From the NCBI RefSeq assembly GCF_963678635.1, contig NC_087066.1:53460312-53524311 (forward strand): a stretch of DNA of 64,000 bases, given 5' to 3'. Below the pieces are notes generated by a model. The model made no database searches. It saw nothing but the letters and a program-made list of their open reading frames with translations, and had not been told where the DNA came from. The DNA comes from Symsagittifera roscoffensis. Its lineage: Eukaryota > Xenacoelomorpha > Acoela > Convolutidae. Position numbers and translations under genes: made by a program. Shown here piece after piece: positions 9,860 through 20,900 of this stretch (its first letter is position 1; every line of letters starts with the position of its first letter).

Positions 9860-10723
9860 GACTGTCAATGAATTGTGAATTGATCTTATAAAAGGTATAT
9901 AAAATTTTAAGTTTTGTTCTTTGGTTTTCTTCTGCAAAACTCCCAAAAAGCGGTTTACGTTTTTTTAAGTGATATAATTGACATACTTTTAAAACGGCGT
10001 CAAAAATTATGCATTTTTTATCAGTGGAAAGATGTGATGAGAGGATCTGAATGAAAGCCAGAACTTAATCCTATTCGATAATAATATTAAATTAGGCTTA
10101 TTCGACTACAGTTTTCTTCGAAAAATGAATAGAAAAAGTTTTCAGAAATGAATAGAAAAAGTTGTCAGCTTTTTTTTCAAAATCAGCTAACAGAGCATAC
10201 CCGAAGAATAGGCTCCTCGCCACTTTCAGTGGTCGGAACAATACTAAAAAATTTAAAACACTAGTTTCGGTAAACAGGCTAAAATAATTTTAAACTCATC
10301 TCTTACATTTTGGAACTACACCAAAAAAAATTTAGGTCTCGCAATCAAAAAATCCTAATGATACAATTTCAATTTGTGGTATTTGTATGATTAGCAATTT
10401 TTAGCAAACGTTTTTCTAATGATGTTACACTGATTATTATGCCCAAAACAAACAAAAAAATAAAACTCGACTACATCATTTGAGCAAATGTTCTAAAATT
10501 TTGTATGACTAGCATTTTTTCAGACCTAGGGCATGGAATTAATGATAAGCTTTTCCGGTCTATGGAAGTCAACCCGGGTTGCTAGGTATTTTCTTTTTTG
10601 TGCTTCGTTTTGACTGTTTGATTATCAATTTAAAAAGGCTGAATGTGAAAGAAATATCGAATATTGTTCTTGATTCACAAAAATGAAGCTGTGGCGACAC
10701 GAAATTAATTCATGATAGTTTTT
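9860..10723. other. Intergenic AT-rich spacer
   Basis: No gene supported. It contains a repeat end with ggtcggaacaatac near 10229 (a dispersed motif, see findings) and a fragment ending tatggaagtcaacccggg at about 10560-10580. That fragment resembles the end of the TA-flanked element at 25197-25657. Confidence 0.4.
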
Positions 10724-12352
10724 CCTCCGTCTCAACTCTTTCTGCGAAGTTTATTTAGTATTAACCAACTTTTTTTGCACCGCTTTGATTAATCACCAGG
10801 GCTTTTCTAAGGCGGAATTATCATTTAATAGCAAATATCTTTGCAATTTCTTTTTTTTATTGATACAAACAAGTTAATGTGCCGGTTACGTAAAACTAAA
10901 TGAAAAATTTTCTACATTAAGATTTTTTCGTTCATTTTTTCGTTTGTTTAACAATATCTTTTATTGAACTTGGTAAGAACCTCCGTCTCAACTCTTTCTG
11001 CGAAGTTAATTTAGTATTAACTAACTTTTTTGCACCGCTTTGATTAATCAGCAGGGCGTTTGTAAGGCGGAAATATCATTTAATAGCAAGTATCTTTGCT
11101 ATTTCTTTTTTTGCTTGATACAAACAAGTTAATGTGTCGGTTACGTAAAACTAAATGAAAAATTTTCTACATTTGAGATTTTTTCGTTCAAAATGGCGAG
11201 GCTTAAATGGTTTGGTTTTGTTCAACAATATCTTTTTTGAACTTGGTAAGAACCTCCGTCTCATTTATTTCTGCGAAGTTTATTTAGTATTAACTAACTT
11301 TTTTGCACCTCTTTAATTATTCACCAGGGCGTTTGTAAGGCGAAAATATCATTTAATAGTATAAATCTTTGCTATTTCTTTTTTTTGCTTGATACAAACA
11401 AGTTAATGTACCGGTTACGTAAAACTAAATGAAAAATTTTCTACATTATGAGATTTTTTTGTTCAAAATGGCGATGCTTAAATGGTTTGGTTTTGTTTAA
11501 CAATATATTTTTTTGAACTTGGTAAGAACCTCCGTCTCAACTCTTTCTGCGAAGTTTATTTAGTATTAACTAACTTTTTTGCACCGCTTTGATTAATCAC
11601 CAGGGAGTTTGTAAGACGGAAATATAATTTAATAGCAAATATCTTTGCTATTTCTTTTTTTGCTTGATACAAACAAGTTAATGTGCCGGTTACGTAAAAC
11701 TAAATGAAAAATTTTCTACATTTGAGATTTTTTCGTTCAAAATGGCGAGGCTTAAACGGTTTGGGTTTGATTAACAATATCTTTTATTGAACTTGGTAAG
11801 AACCTCCGTTTCAGTTATTTCTGCGAAGTTTATTTAGTATTAACTAACTTTTTTGCACCTCTTTGATTATTCACCAGGGCGTTTGTAAGGCGGAAATATC
11901 ATTTAATAGTATATATCTTTGCTATTTCTTTTTTTTGCTTGATACAAACAAGTTAATGTACCGGTTACGTAAAACTAAATGAAAAATTTTCTACATTATG
12001 AGATTTTTTCGTTCAAAATGGCGATGATTAAATGGTTTGGTTTTGTTTAACAATATCTTTTTTTGAACTTGGTAAGAACCTCCGTCTCAACTCTTTCTGC
12101 GAAGTCTATTTAGTATTAACTAACTTTTTTGCACCGCTTTGATTAATCAGCAGGGCGTTTGTAAGGCGGAAATATCATTTAATACCAAATATCTTTGCTA
12201 TTTCTTTTTTTGCTTGATACAAACAAGTTAATGTGCCGGTTATGTAAAACTAAACGAAAAATTTTCTAAATTTGAGATTTTTTCGTTCAAAATGGCGAGG
12301 CTTAAATGCTTTGGTTTTGTTTAACAATATCTTTATTGAACTTGGTAAGAAC
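10724..12352. repeat. Satellite array: six ~274-bp units in alternating types
   Basis: Units begin with cctccgtctca at 10724, 10980, 11253, 11529, 11803 and 12079, and the array ends at about 12352, giving spacings of 256, 273, 276, 274, 276 and 273 bp. Units starting at 10980, 11529 and 12079 share tcaactctttctgcg, gcaccgctttgattaatca and acatttgagat. Units at 11253 and 11803 share tcatttatttctg or tcagttatttctg, gcacctcttt, atttaatagtata and tacattatgagat. The array is thus organised as ~549-bp dimers. No ORF spans it. Confidence 0.92.
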
Positions 12353-15300
12353 CTACACGTCCGATGAAAGTTTGAAAATACCTCCGACACTGTTACTCTG
12401 TTTCTACTTTTTGTTTTTTATTTTTCATCAATTCAAAATTTTAATTTAAGTTGAGAAATTGATCATTCATTAAAAACTTCTTATCTTTGAACAGTTTTTT
12501 TTTGGTTTTTAAAATATTCGAAAAAAAGCAATTTTTTCCGTTTTTTACTCCTTATTCTTTTGCGTAGTTCTATATAGTCAAATCTGTTGTATGAATTGCT
12601 AAAAGGCTAGAAAACGGCATGAGTGTGCTTGTTCTTGAAGTTTTTGAGACGTATTTTACTGTCATTTTTATTAACATTCGCATGTTGACTCGCATCAAAA
12701 CTGTCATTTATTTTTTTTGCTAGTGAAGCAAAGATCCGCTTCGCTTGGTTAAATTTATTTTTGTTAATATAAATTATTTTGTTAATGTTTAATCTAATCA
12801 CTTGAATTAACTGTATCATTCACTGGAAATATTTTTTGGTTTGTCTGCGTTTTAATTTCGTATTTATGTTGGTTGTAAACCAGCTCATTATTTCCGAATT
12901 TTTTGGCTGAAGACTTTTATTCGGTTTAAAAGGTATCGGCTGATCTTATATCGGCTTGGTCGCCTGGTATTGCGTCGTTTGAAGAGAATTGAAAATCTTT
13001 CGTTCGTTTTTGTGCGGGAATAGCTATGTGAAATTTATCAAGTAGCTGTACCTAGATTTTTGATTATGAGTTTCTGTTTCAACTTCCTAGATTTTCGAAA
13101 AAAAACTTGAAAAAACTAATTAATGGCCATAGTATGGAATTTTGTGATCTCTATTTGTTTCAAGAATGATCAACTAGTTTTAATGCTGCTGTGTTCATTT
13201 TTTTTAAAGTTTCATTTTCTGTCGCAATTAGAAAGAATGGGCGAAAGCCAACTGATCTTGCGCTTAAAAAGAAGAACGCTGATTGCCAAATTTTTTAATT
13301 CAGCTTTAAGCAACTGCAGAGTTCCCTACGTCACTCTTACACTACTCTTTGCTCTGTATGATTGATAACATTTTTTGTTCTCGATATAAAGCTTTTTTCC
13401 CTTATTTTTAGTTTTCTATGAACGTAGTGAAAACAAAAATAGGTCGTGGTCGTGTTCACTTATTTCTTGTTGTTTTCACAAAAAAATTCAAAAGTTGCTC
13501 ACGCACATCTTTGATTTTCTGCGGTTTGACTGGAGTTTCTTAAGGTTCAATTCGAGTTCATTTGCTACAAGAAGGAATTGTAAGCTCTCGATTATTAAAG
13601 TTCAAATGGCGTAAATAAAGCACGATTGACTGTTTCAAAATTGGATTATAATTTTCCCAATTCCCTTTGATATAAAAACAATAATTGATCCTGTTTTCTG
13701 AATTTTGGTTATTATTATATGAAAAAATGTTGACCAGGAAATTTTTTTTCCAAAGCTCGCATACTTTTTTTGCGGTCGGTTTTTCTTCTATCGGCTAAGT
13801 TTGCATTCCAGCTCAGCTTTTGGCTGGAATCATCTCAATATGATTATATTTCTCGACTTCATCTGAATTTTTAGTTTATGGCATCTGATTTTTGATGGTC
13901 TGATTAATCAACGTTGCAGTTAATCATGTTGCAGTATAATTACCTAATGCAAAGACTGATATCTGCTTGCTGTGAAACAGTTACATAAACAAGTATAGAA
14001 TACTTCAATCAAATATGTTGTTGTAGTTTATTTTGAGGTTCAAAAATTGTCTAAAATTTATTGTTTTGGAGCATTTTCATAACGTTTGCCCATTTTCTTT
14101 TTGTATAATTTTCTCTATTGCCGAATTTTTTTCATATTCATAAAGCAATTGTAAAAATGTTTGTGTTCTTAAGGAAACTGAAAAAAAAACAACTGTTTTT
14201 TCTGAAAACGTTCTAAGTGGAAGTTTCTCGGAAAAAATTGCCTGGCCTTAATGCATTTCGAGTTTTACTGAAAAAAATTGTATCCTGAGAATAAATTTTT
14301 TCGGAGCTTGAACAAAGTTGAAAATTTACGTGCAAATAAAATAAAAACAAAAACCTTCCGGCATAAATCAGTGAGTTTTTACTTCGTTCATTACCATTCA
14401 ATTTCATTTGCGAGAGTAAGTGTATTTGTAATCAGCAATAAGATTTTTTTTCGTTAACATATATTTTTTTAAACAAAAATAGACTTCGTGTTAATATGTA
14501 ACATCAACATCTTTCAGGCCCCTTCTCTACTGACGTAGAGGTAAAACACAAGCCTTGCGAAGAGTACGTGTGATTTTCGAGTCCCGACCGGATCTTTTTT
14601 TTTTCTAGATATGGAAATTGAATATTTTCGTGAGGAATGTTCGCGAAATATCGCTTGTGAACTTATTTTTTTGTCAGTCTCATTTCCACAGCATAATTTA
14701 TCTTCGAAGCATCATTCTGCTTTTCATTTCAGCAATTGAAACTGGTTCAAAATCGTTCTGTATTTTTTAAGCTTACGAACTCTGATTCTGTTTTATTATT
14801 TCTCGTTTGTTTTTTTTTCTCGTAAATGGGAAAGGCTTATGCTCTATTGACATGGTTACCTCATTTTGCGTCTTTGAAGGGCAAAAGTAGACTGTTATTC
14901 CATTGTGTTTTAGAAGGAAAGACGCGTTAAACTTTTACAATTCAAAATTTCCGACGAAACCATTGTTTTCGGCTCAACTGGCGTCTACAAGTATTGTCAG
15001 CTTAGTTATTATTCGGTAAATGAATATTAAAGTCGTTTTAACGGTGCTGCTTATGCTTTTTGATTGACGAATGTTCCCAAATTGACTATCATTTGGGCCA
15101 AATGAAATGAAGTTTTTTTGTAGTTTTTTTTCGAATTGAAAAGAGTTTTTGTCTAATTTTACGATTCGGAGCCCAAAAGTCTATGTTTTATCATATGGAC
15201 TCTGTTCAAGAGCTCCACTTCGTACTGTGTTAACCCTGTGAAAAAATGTCAAGTCTTAAGGTAGGGTCGTTTTATTTGCAAATTGTATCTTCTCCCCGAC

Positions 15301-15489
15301 TTCAATGTAGCAAGCGCCGTTCGGTTGCTCGATTTTCCTTAAATCTATTATTTATTTAACTGCGGGCTTCACTATCTTGCCATGTTTAAGTTTTTTCAAC
15401 GTATTATTTTTGCATGTTTAAGCTATATCGTATATTGCAATGGTTAAGGTTTTTTTCGATTTTGCTGTTTAAATTCAGTGTTTATTTCA
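12353..15489. other. Gene-poor spacer with a SINE remnant
   Basis: AT-rich, with only short unsupported ORFs. It contains a tRNA-like SINE head (14519-14605) and, near 14960-15020, one isolated body unit of the composite SINE (ttttcggctcaactggcgtc). Nothing else was recognised. Confidence 0.45.
14519..14605 (+). repeat. tRNA-derived SINE head
   Basis: tgacgtagaggtaaaacaca resembles an A box and gattttcgagtcccgaccgg a T-arm/B box; a T run follows at once. No complete cloverleaf can be drawn, so I call it a SINE head. Confidence 0.5.
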
Positions 15490-16460
15490 TCAAATTTGAA
15501 ATTAGCAACCCAATAGTTGGATATTGTCAGAGTTTTGCCAGGTTTTGCGATTCTGGTCTCCATATTTGAATAACCAAATCCTTTTAGTTTACGAGATAGG
15601 CAATTTTCGAGATTTTTCAAAAGTTTCTAGAAAATTTAATTAAAAAAAAATTTCTCAATTTTTGAATTTCTTACCCTGTAGTTGGATGCTGTCAGGATAC
15701 TCTCAGGCGTTGCGAATCTGGCCTCCAATTTTCATTTCTCAAATCTCTGTAGTTTTCGAGATATGACGTTTTTATGATTTTTCAAAAAATTTTCAAAAAC
15801 TTAGATTTTAAAAATTTCCAAAACGTTGAAGATGTCAATGCTGTTGTTGGATATTGTGAGGGTACCCTCAAGGGTTGCGAGTCTTGCCTCTGATTATGGC
15901 TGCTTAAGTCCTTGGAGTTTTGGAGATATGACGATTTTTATGATTTTCTCCGAAATTTTCAAAAAACTTGAATGTTAAAAAATTCCAAATTTTTGAACAT
16001 CTCAATCCTTCAGAAAACTCAAATTACAAAATATTTCGTTAAAGTGAAATTACCAACCATGTAGTTGTGTACTTTCAAAGATTGCGAATATTGCCATCAA
16101 AAAAGACTACTCAAGTTTTGATAGTTTTCGAGATGTGAATACCTTTTTTTTTAGAAAACTTAAGGTAAGGTTTTTCAAAATTTGAATTTCTCAACGTTGT
16201 AGTGGGCTACTGTAAGAGTACTGTCAGGAGTTGCTAATCTTGCGTCCAAGTGCGACTGCTCAATTGCTTTCAGTTTCCCAGATGTGACGTTTCTTTGTTC
16301 GTTTTAAATTATTCTAAGAACTTATATAAAACTTCACAAAATTTTATGGTTCTACAAAATTTGTATAAAAAACTTGAATAAAAACCTCTGCAAAATTTGT
16401 AATTACGAATCCTGTAATTGGGTGCTGTCAGAGTTGTTGAAAATTCGAAGCACCGGAGGT
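15490..16460. repeat. Old degenerate tandem repeat, ~170-bp unit
   Basis: About six imperfect repetitions of a unit built as: gtagttggatnctgtcag, then gttgcgaatctngcctcca, then tcaaatcnntgtagttttcgagatatgacg, then a T/A-rich filler. Anchors are near 15510, 15675, 15845, 16055, 16195 and 16405. The units differ at many positions and by indels, so the array is much older than the one at 10.7 kb. Confidence 0.7.
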
Positions 16461-17694
16461 ACTTTACACGCTGTACTTTTTAAGGACACCCATTTTGGAC
16501 CGATCAACGTAATTTTTTTTTCTATTTTGCTCTTAGGTTCTGTTTTGAGTTTCAGAAAGAGCACAGAAAATGTGTCTGATTGGAATATATGTGTGTATAT
16601 TGGGATTTTTGTGAAGATTCATGAATTTCTTGTTTTACAAAGGCATTTTAATTTTTTAATTGATACAATGAATTGGGTTTCAAGAACTTAGGCGGAATTT
16701 TCCAATAGTGATTACTACAAAAAGTGTGACTATTTTTTTTCTCGTAAATTATTTGATAAATTTTCGCGTAATCACTAAGAATCGATGAATAGGGCTTTTA
16801 TCTTTTAGCTAATTGTAAGTTCTTTTTAAAATTAAAGTGGTTCTTTTTTGAGCCCTAAAACGTGTAGCTCTTCATTTCGTGTTGTGTCGAAAAGTTGACC
16901 TGGAACTTTGCAATTATAACAATCAAGTTCGTGTTTACATCACATGTTTGCGTCACAAGAATGAAAAAATAATATAATTTTATGTACATATTCACACTAT
17001 CATTGCACTGATTTTTACAATGTAAATTGAATGTTGTTTACTAAATAAGATTAAATTGCACGAGATGATTGAAGAAATCGAACATGATTTCATTTAAACC
17101 TCCAAATTGTTTTTTTTAGCATTTGAATGGTAAATTTGATGAAGAAAATAAGTGATGAGCAGCCACACGCTTTTTGAAATAGTGAATTTGACGAATACTT
17201 CGACAGAAAGTTCTACAGTGATAGAGCTATTGAAAGACTTAAAGCATAGGACCAAGTTAACATCTTCCCCTTCCCCCCCCCCCCAAAAAAAATGTTTGGG
17301 GGGAGGATGCGGGCTGTTAACTTGGTTCTAAGTTAGGAATTTTCAGCCAATCAGAATCAAGCATTTTACATGCAGCGCTTAGCACAATTAATGTGAATTA
17401 AATGCTGGGGTGGAGTTCTTGACTTGATACAAAGCATTTTTCAAAATAAACAGATTTTTCAGGGAATAATTCTTAAAATAAAAATATAGCATTTCAAAAT
17501 TTTAGTTTTTTGGTTTAATTTTAATAAGTTGCTCTGTTTGTAATTTCAATGACACCATATACAGTTAAATGTTATCCTTGTTTTGCACACGCAGATTCTT
17601 CTCAATTTGTTCACGCAGACTTGTTCACGCTCAATTTGTTCACGCTCAATTTGTACACGCGGAGTTAGATGTTTATTTTTGAGTGAACTAGTCA
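16461..17694. other. Spacer and 3'UTR side of the dynein gene
   Basis: No gene supported. A short tandem repeat of a ~14-bp unit (ttgttcacgctcaa) lies at about 17600-17665. Directly downstream of the dynein stop, on the minus strand, an AATAAA signal is present (17672-17677 read in reverse). Confidence 0.5.
17672..17677 (-). promoter_or_regulatory. Poly(A) signal AATAAA of the dynein gene
   Basis: tttatt on the plus strand is AATAAA on the minus strand, 18 bases after the dynein stop codon (17695-17697). The position suits a very short 3'UTR. Confidence 0.5.
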
Positions 17695-17907
17695 TCAATC
17701 ATCCAGCTGGCAAAGGAGTGCCACGCCCCTGTTGATCCAATGCACGTGTGACTTATCAGTGGGCAATTCTGCCGCCAGTACGAAGTTGGTGCTGTGTCCT
17801 GTGGTCGAAAGTTCTCCCTTGCGTAAGCCGGTCTTGTAGATGGGGCATTTGTAGATATACTGTGAGGAGCTGCTTGCATCCTCGTTCATTCGGGGAATCA
17901 CCCACAT
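17695..17907 (-). CDS. DNAH7-like: Dynein last exon (70 codons and stop)
   Basis: Acceptor gttaatag, stop TGA at 17695-17697. It encodes [20 protein letters not shown] and the terminal [15 protein letters not shown], the complete C-terminus of the heavy chain. AATAAA follows 18 bases after the stop. Confidence 0.95.
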   Translation of the reverse strand: MWVIPRMNEDASSSSQYIYKCPIYKTGLRKGELSTTGHSTNFVLAAELPTDKSHVHWINRGVALLCQLDD

Positions 17908-20900
17908 CTATTAACAAGATATAATTAATTAATTGTCATTTCTTCGGTTCGCATAGGATCTATGAAAGAAAGGCCATCCAGCCTGTCTAAGCATAGTCCG
18001 TTTTTCTTATTTTTTCATATACGACACCATGAACAAATAAATTTTCATAAACATTCATAAATTTTAATTCATCTAATTCATTAATCATGAATAATCAAAC
18101 TGTCAAAAACAAAATTTACAATTTGCAGTTAGGCTTGAGATTGGAGAGTCACAAAGCCAAAGAGAGTCTTGTTGAAGGCTTACCCATAAAATAGTAAAAT
18201 TCAATGACAGCACTTCAATTCAAAAAGTTAATTGAAATATAGATGAATCAAGAGGAATTTTCAAATGAAAAAAAAATAAGATATAACGCGATCAATTTCA
18301 ATTTATTCATTTTCAATTTATTTATTCCTTTCAAAGTCAAACCAACAGATTGGAGAGGTGACGCGATCACATGCTTATTAAAGCCTAAAATAAGAACTTG
18401 GTGCAAAATGATTTAACTAATTACCATGAGAGAAACAAGTTTGTCCAGCTCTTTCAAGCAGGTAATCCGGTTGTCATTTTTTCAACTTACCTTCCTTGAC
18501 TCCATTAATTTTTTAATGTCATTTTCAGGTTTTTTGTAGCCATTCAAAAATTATAAAATGCAAAGTTTTGAAAATACATAGGCGCAAAAAATTTAAATTC
18601 CTAAATAGCCATTTTCAATATTTCGAAGCTACGGTCGAAGCATTGACTGTAATTGATGAGAAAAGCTACGGATTTTCACATATCTAAATTGTGTATTTAT
18701 TTTGTAAAAAGTCTTGAAACTTGTTGTTCCGATTATTGAAAATGGGGAGGAGCTCTAAACTTCAGGCGCATTCCCTTTTTTCACGCAAAATCAGGTACCC
18801 TAAAAAATCACCTGAATGAATCATGTAATAAACCATCTTAAGCAATTTAGTCGAAAGTTTTCTTCTATAGTCTGAATCACGACTAAATATCTTAAAATAG
18901 TTTACTACATAATTCATTCATGTGATTTTTTAGGGTACCCGATTTTGCGTGAAAAACAACACACCTGAAGTTAAAGCTCCTACTCATTTTCAATGATCGG
19001 AACAAGATTTTTCACAAAAATAATAACACAATTCAGATGTGTCTTAGTTTTTAACTAGATTTCCATAGCTTTTGTTATCAATTATAGTGAATGCTTCGAC
19101 CGTAACTTTGAATAATGGAAAATGGCTATTTAGGAATTCAATTTTTTTTCGATGCGTATTTTCAAATATTCTGCATTTTGCAAATCGTAATTTTGAATTC
19201 AAAAAACTTGAAAACAATATTAAAACATTAATGACGCAAGGAAGGACTCAACTATATTTACACAAGCAAAGCCTGTGTGATACTATGACCTCTTTTTTCC
19301 AACCTAAGTCGCAAAGTGTTCTTCAATTGCAGTATGTGCATAGACCATTAACCAGCTATTAAGTACAGTCAATGTTAAGCATATTAACACGGACTATAAT
19401 ATTACAAATTGCACTTTAGCCTCAAGGTATCATTAATCTGTAGCGTAGAGGTAGAAGAGACCCGAAACAAAATAAGAGGGCTGAAACCCGGGCAGGCTGG
19501 GATAATTTTAATGAAATTTTTTGTATATTAGTTAACATGCGTCCGCTCTATAAATTGGGGCATATTAGTAGGTAAATTTTTTTTCGGTACTGCTAATGCG
19601 TCATAATTGGCTGGCGTCACTCAGGAATTATACAGACTCACAGTTGGCGTGTGTCACTTAAGAAATTATCCAGACTCCAAGTTTTACTCATTCAGTTTTT
19701 TCCAGTAGCGTTTTTGGTCATATATTTGCTTGTGTATGCGAAGTGCAACTTCGCCTCTGTGAACTATATTAACGGAAAATTAAATTAAAAAACTTTCAAA
19801 AAGTTTTCGCTGCGTCCAGAAAAACCGGTCTAAAATTTTTCAGGTTTAGACCGTACGAGTCGGTAGGTCTCAATATGATAGGCTTATATTAGTCTAATTT
19901 TTATAATTCGAGTTAAGCCGTGAAAATTTAGTTTTACACCAGTAAAATTAGTTTTACGAAGTTTTATTGCACCGTCAGAAATATTATTTTTCGATAGTTT
20001 AAACTTTCACGGCATAACTTGAATGATAAGAATTAGGCTAATGTAAGATTATCATATTGAGACCTAACGACTCGCTCACTTTACTAAAACTCAAAAATTA
20101 AAAAAAGGCCTTTAGTTGAAATCTTTTCATCACACCGCGAATAAAATCGACGCAATTTGAAGTAGTGTTTGAATAAAACAACGACACCATGTAGTCGGAA
20201 AAATCAGGGCTATTTGTACAGCAACCGACTATCCTTGTTCGTTTTCTATTTGGTTGTTGAATTTTTGACCTTTGTGATACCCAGAAGGGGAAATTGAGCA
20301 AAAACAGCGCTTAACTTTTAGAATTCTCAGTGGAGCTAAAAATTTTTGATCCAGTTTTTATCAAACTGTGTTGGTTTTATCGATTTTTTTTGAGATACTA
20401 CGTTTTACCCGATGCTTTTGCAACCATCTGTTGGGTATTTTTGATCTTACCACTGGCATTTTGACGTAGAGTTCTTTGGGCGTAGACTCGGTTAGCACCC
20501 ACTTCTCGTGATCCCATGCCGCACCCTCCAGAAACAAACCCGAGACGTAAACTCCTTTTGACTAAAACCAACATTCACTTAATGAAGAGGGACCTACTTA
20601 ACAATGCCCTAGTTGACAATCATTCAAGAAAAGGATGGAGATTGTAAAGTAGATGAGGTGCTCGAGTTTTCGACCAAACAGAATGCAGCAAAATTAGAAT
20701 TCTCAATACAAGCTCTAGTGCTAAATTTAGTATATTTATTTATAGGAGTGGAGATTCTAGGGGTGGAGATAATTTAATTTTATGGGGTGGTGGTTTGGTA
20801 AATACCATGGGGGGAGAGATTATAGTAGATGGAGTAGCGAGTTTAGGGGGGGTAGCGAATCTCCCCGTTCGTATTTTTTTAAAACCTCCATTTTTGGATG

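Noticed and set aside
10724..12352. CRISPR-like array
   Set aside because: Units are ~274 bp and contiguous with no unique spacers; eukaryotic satellite.
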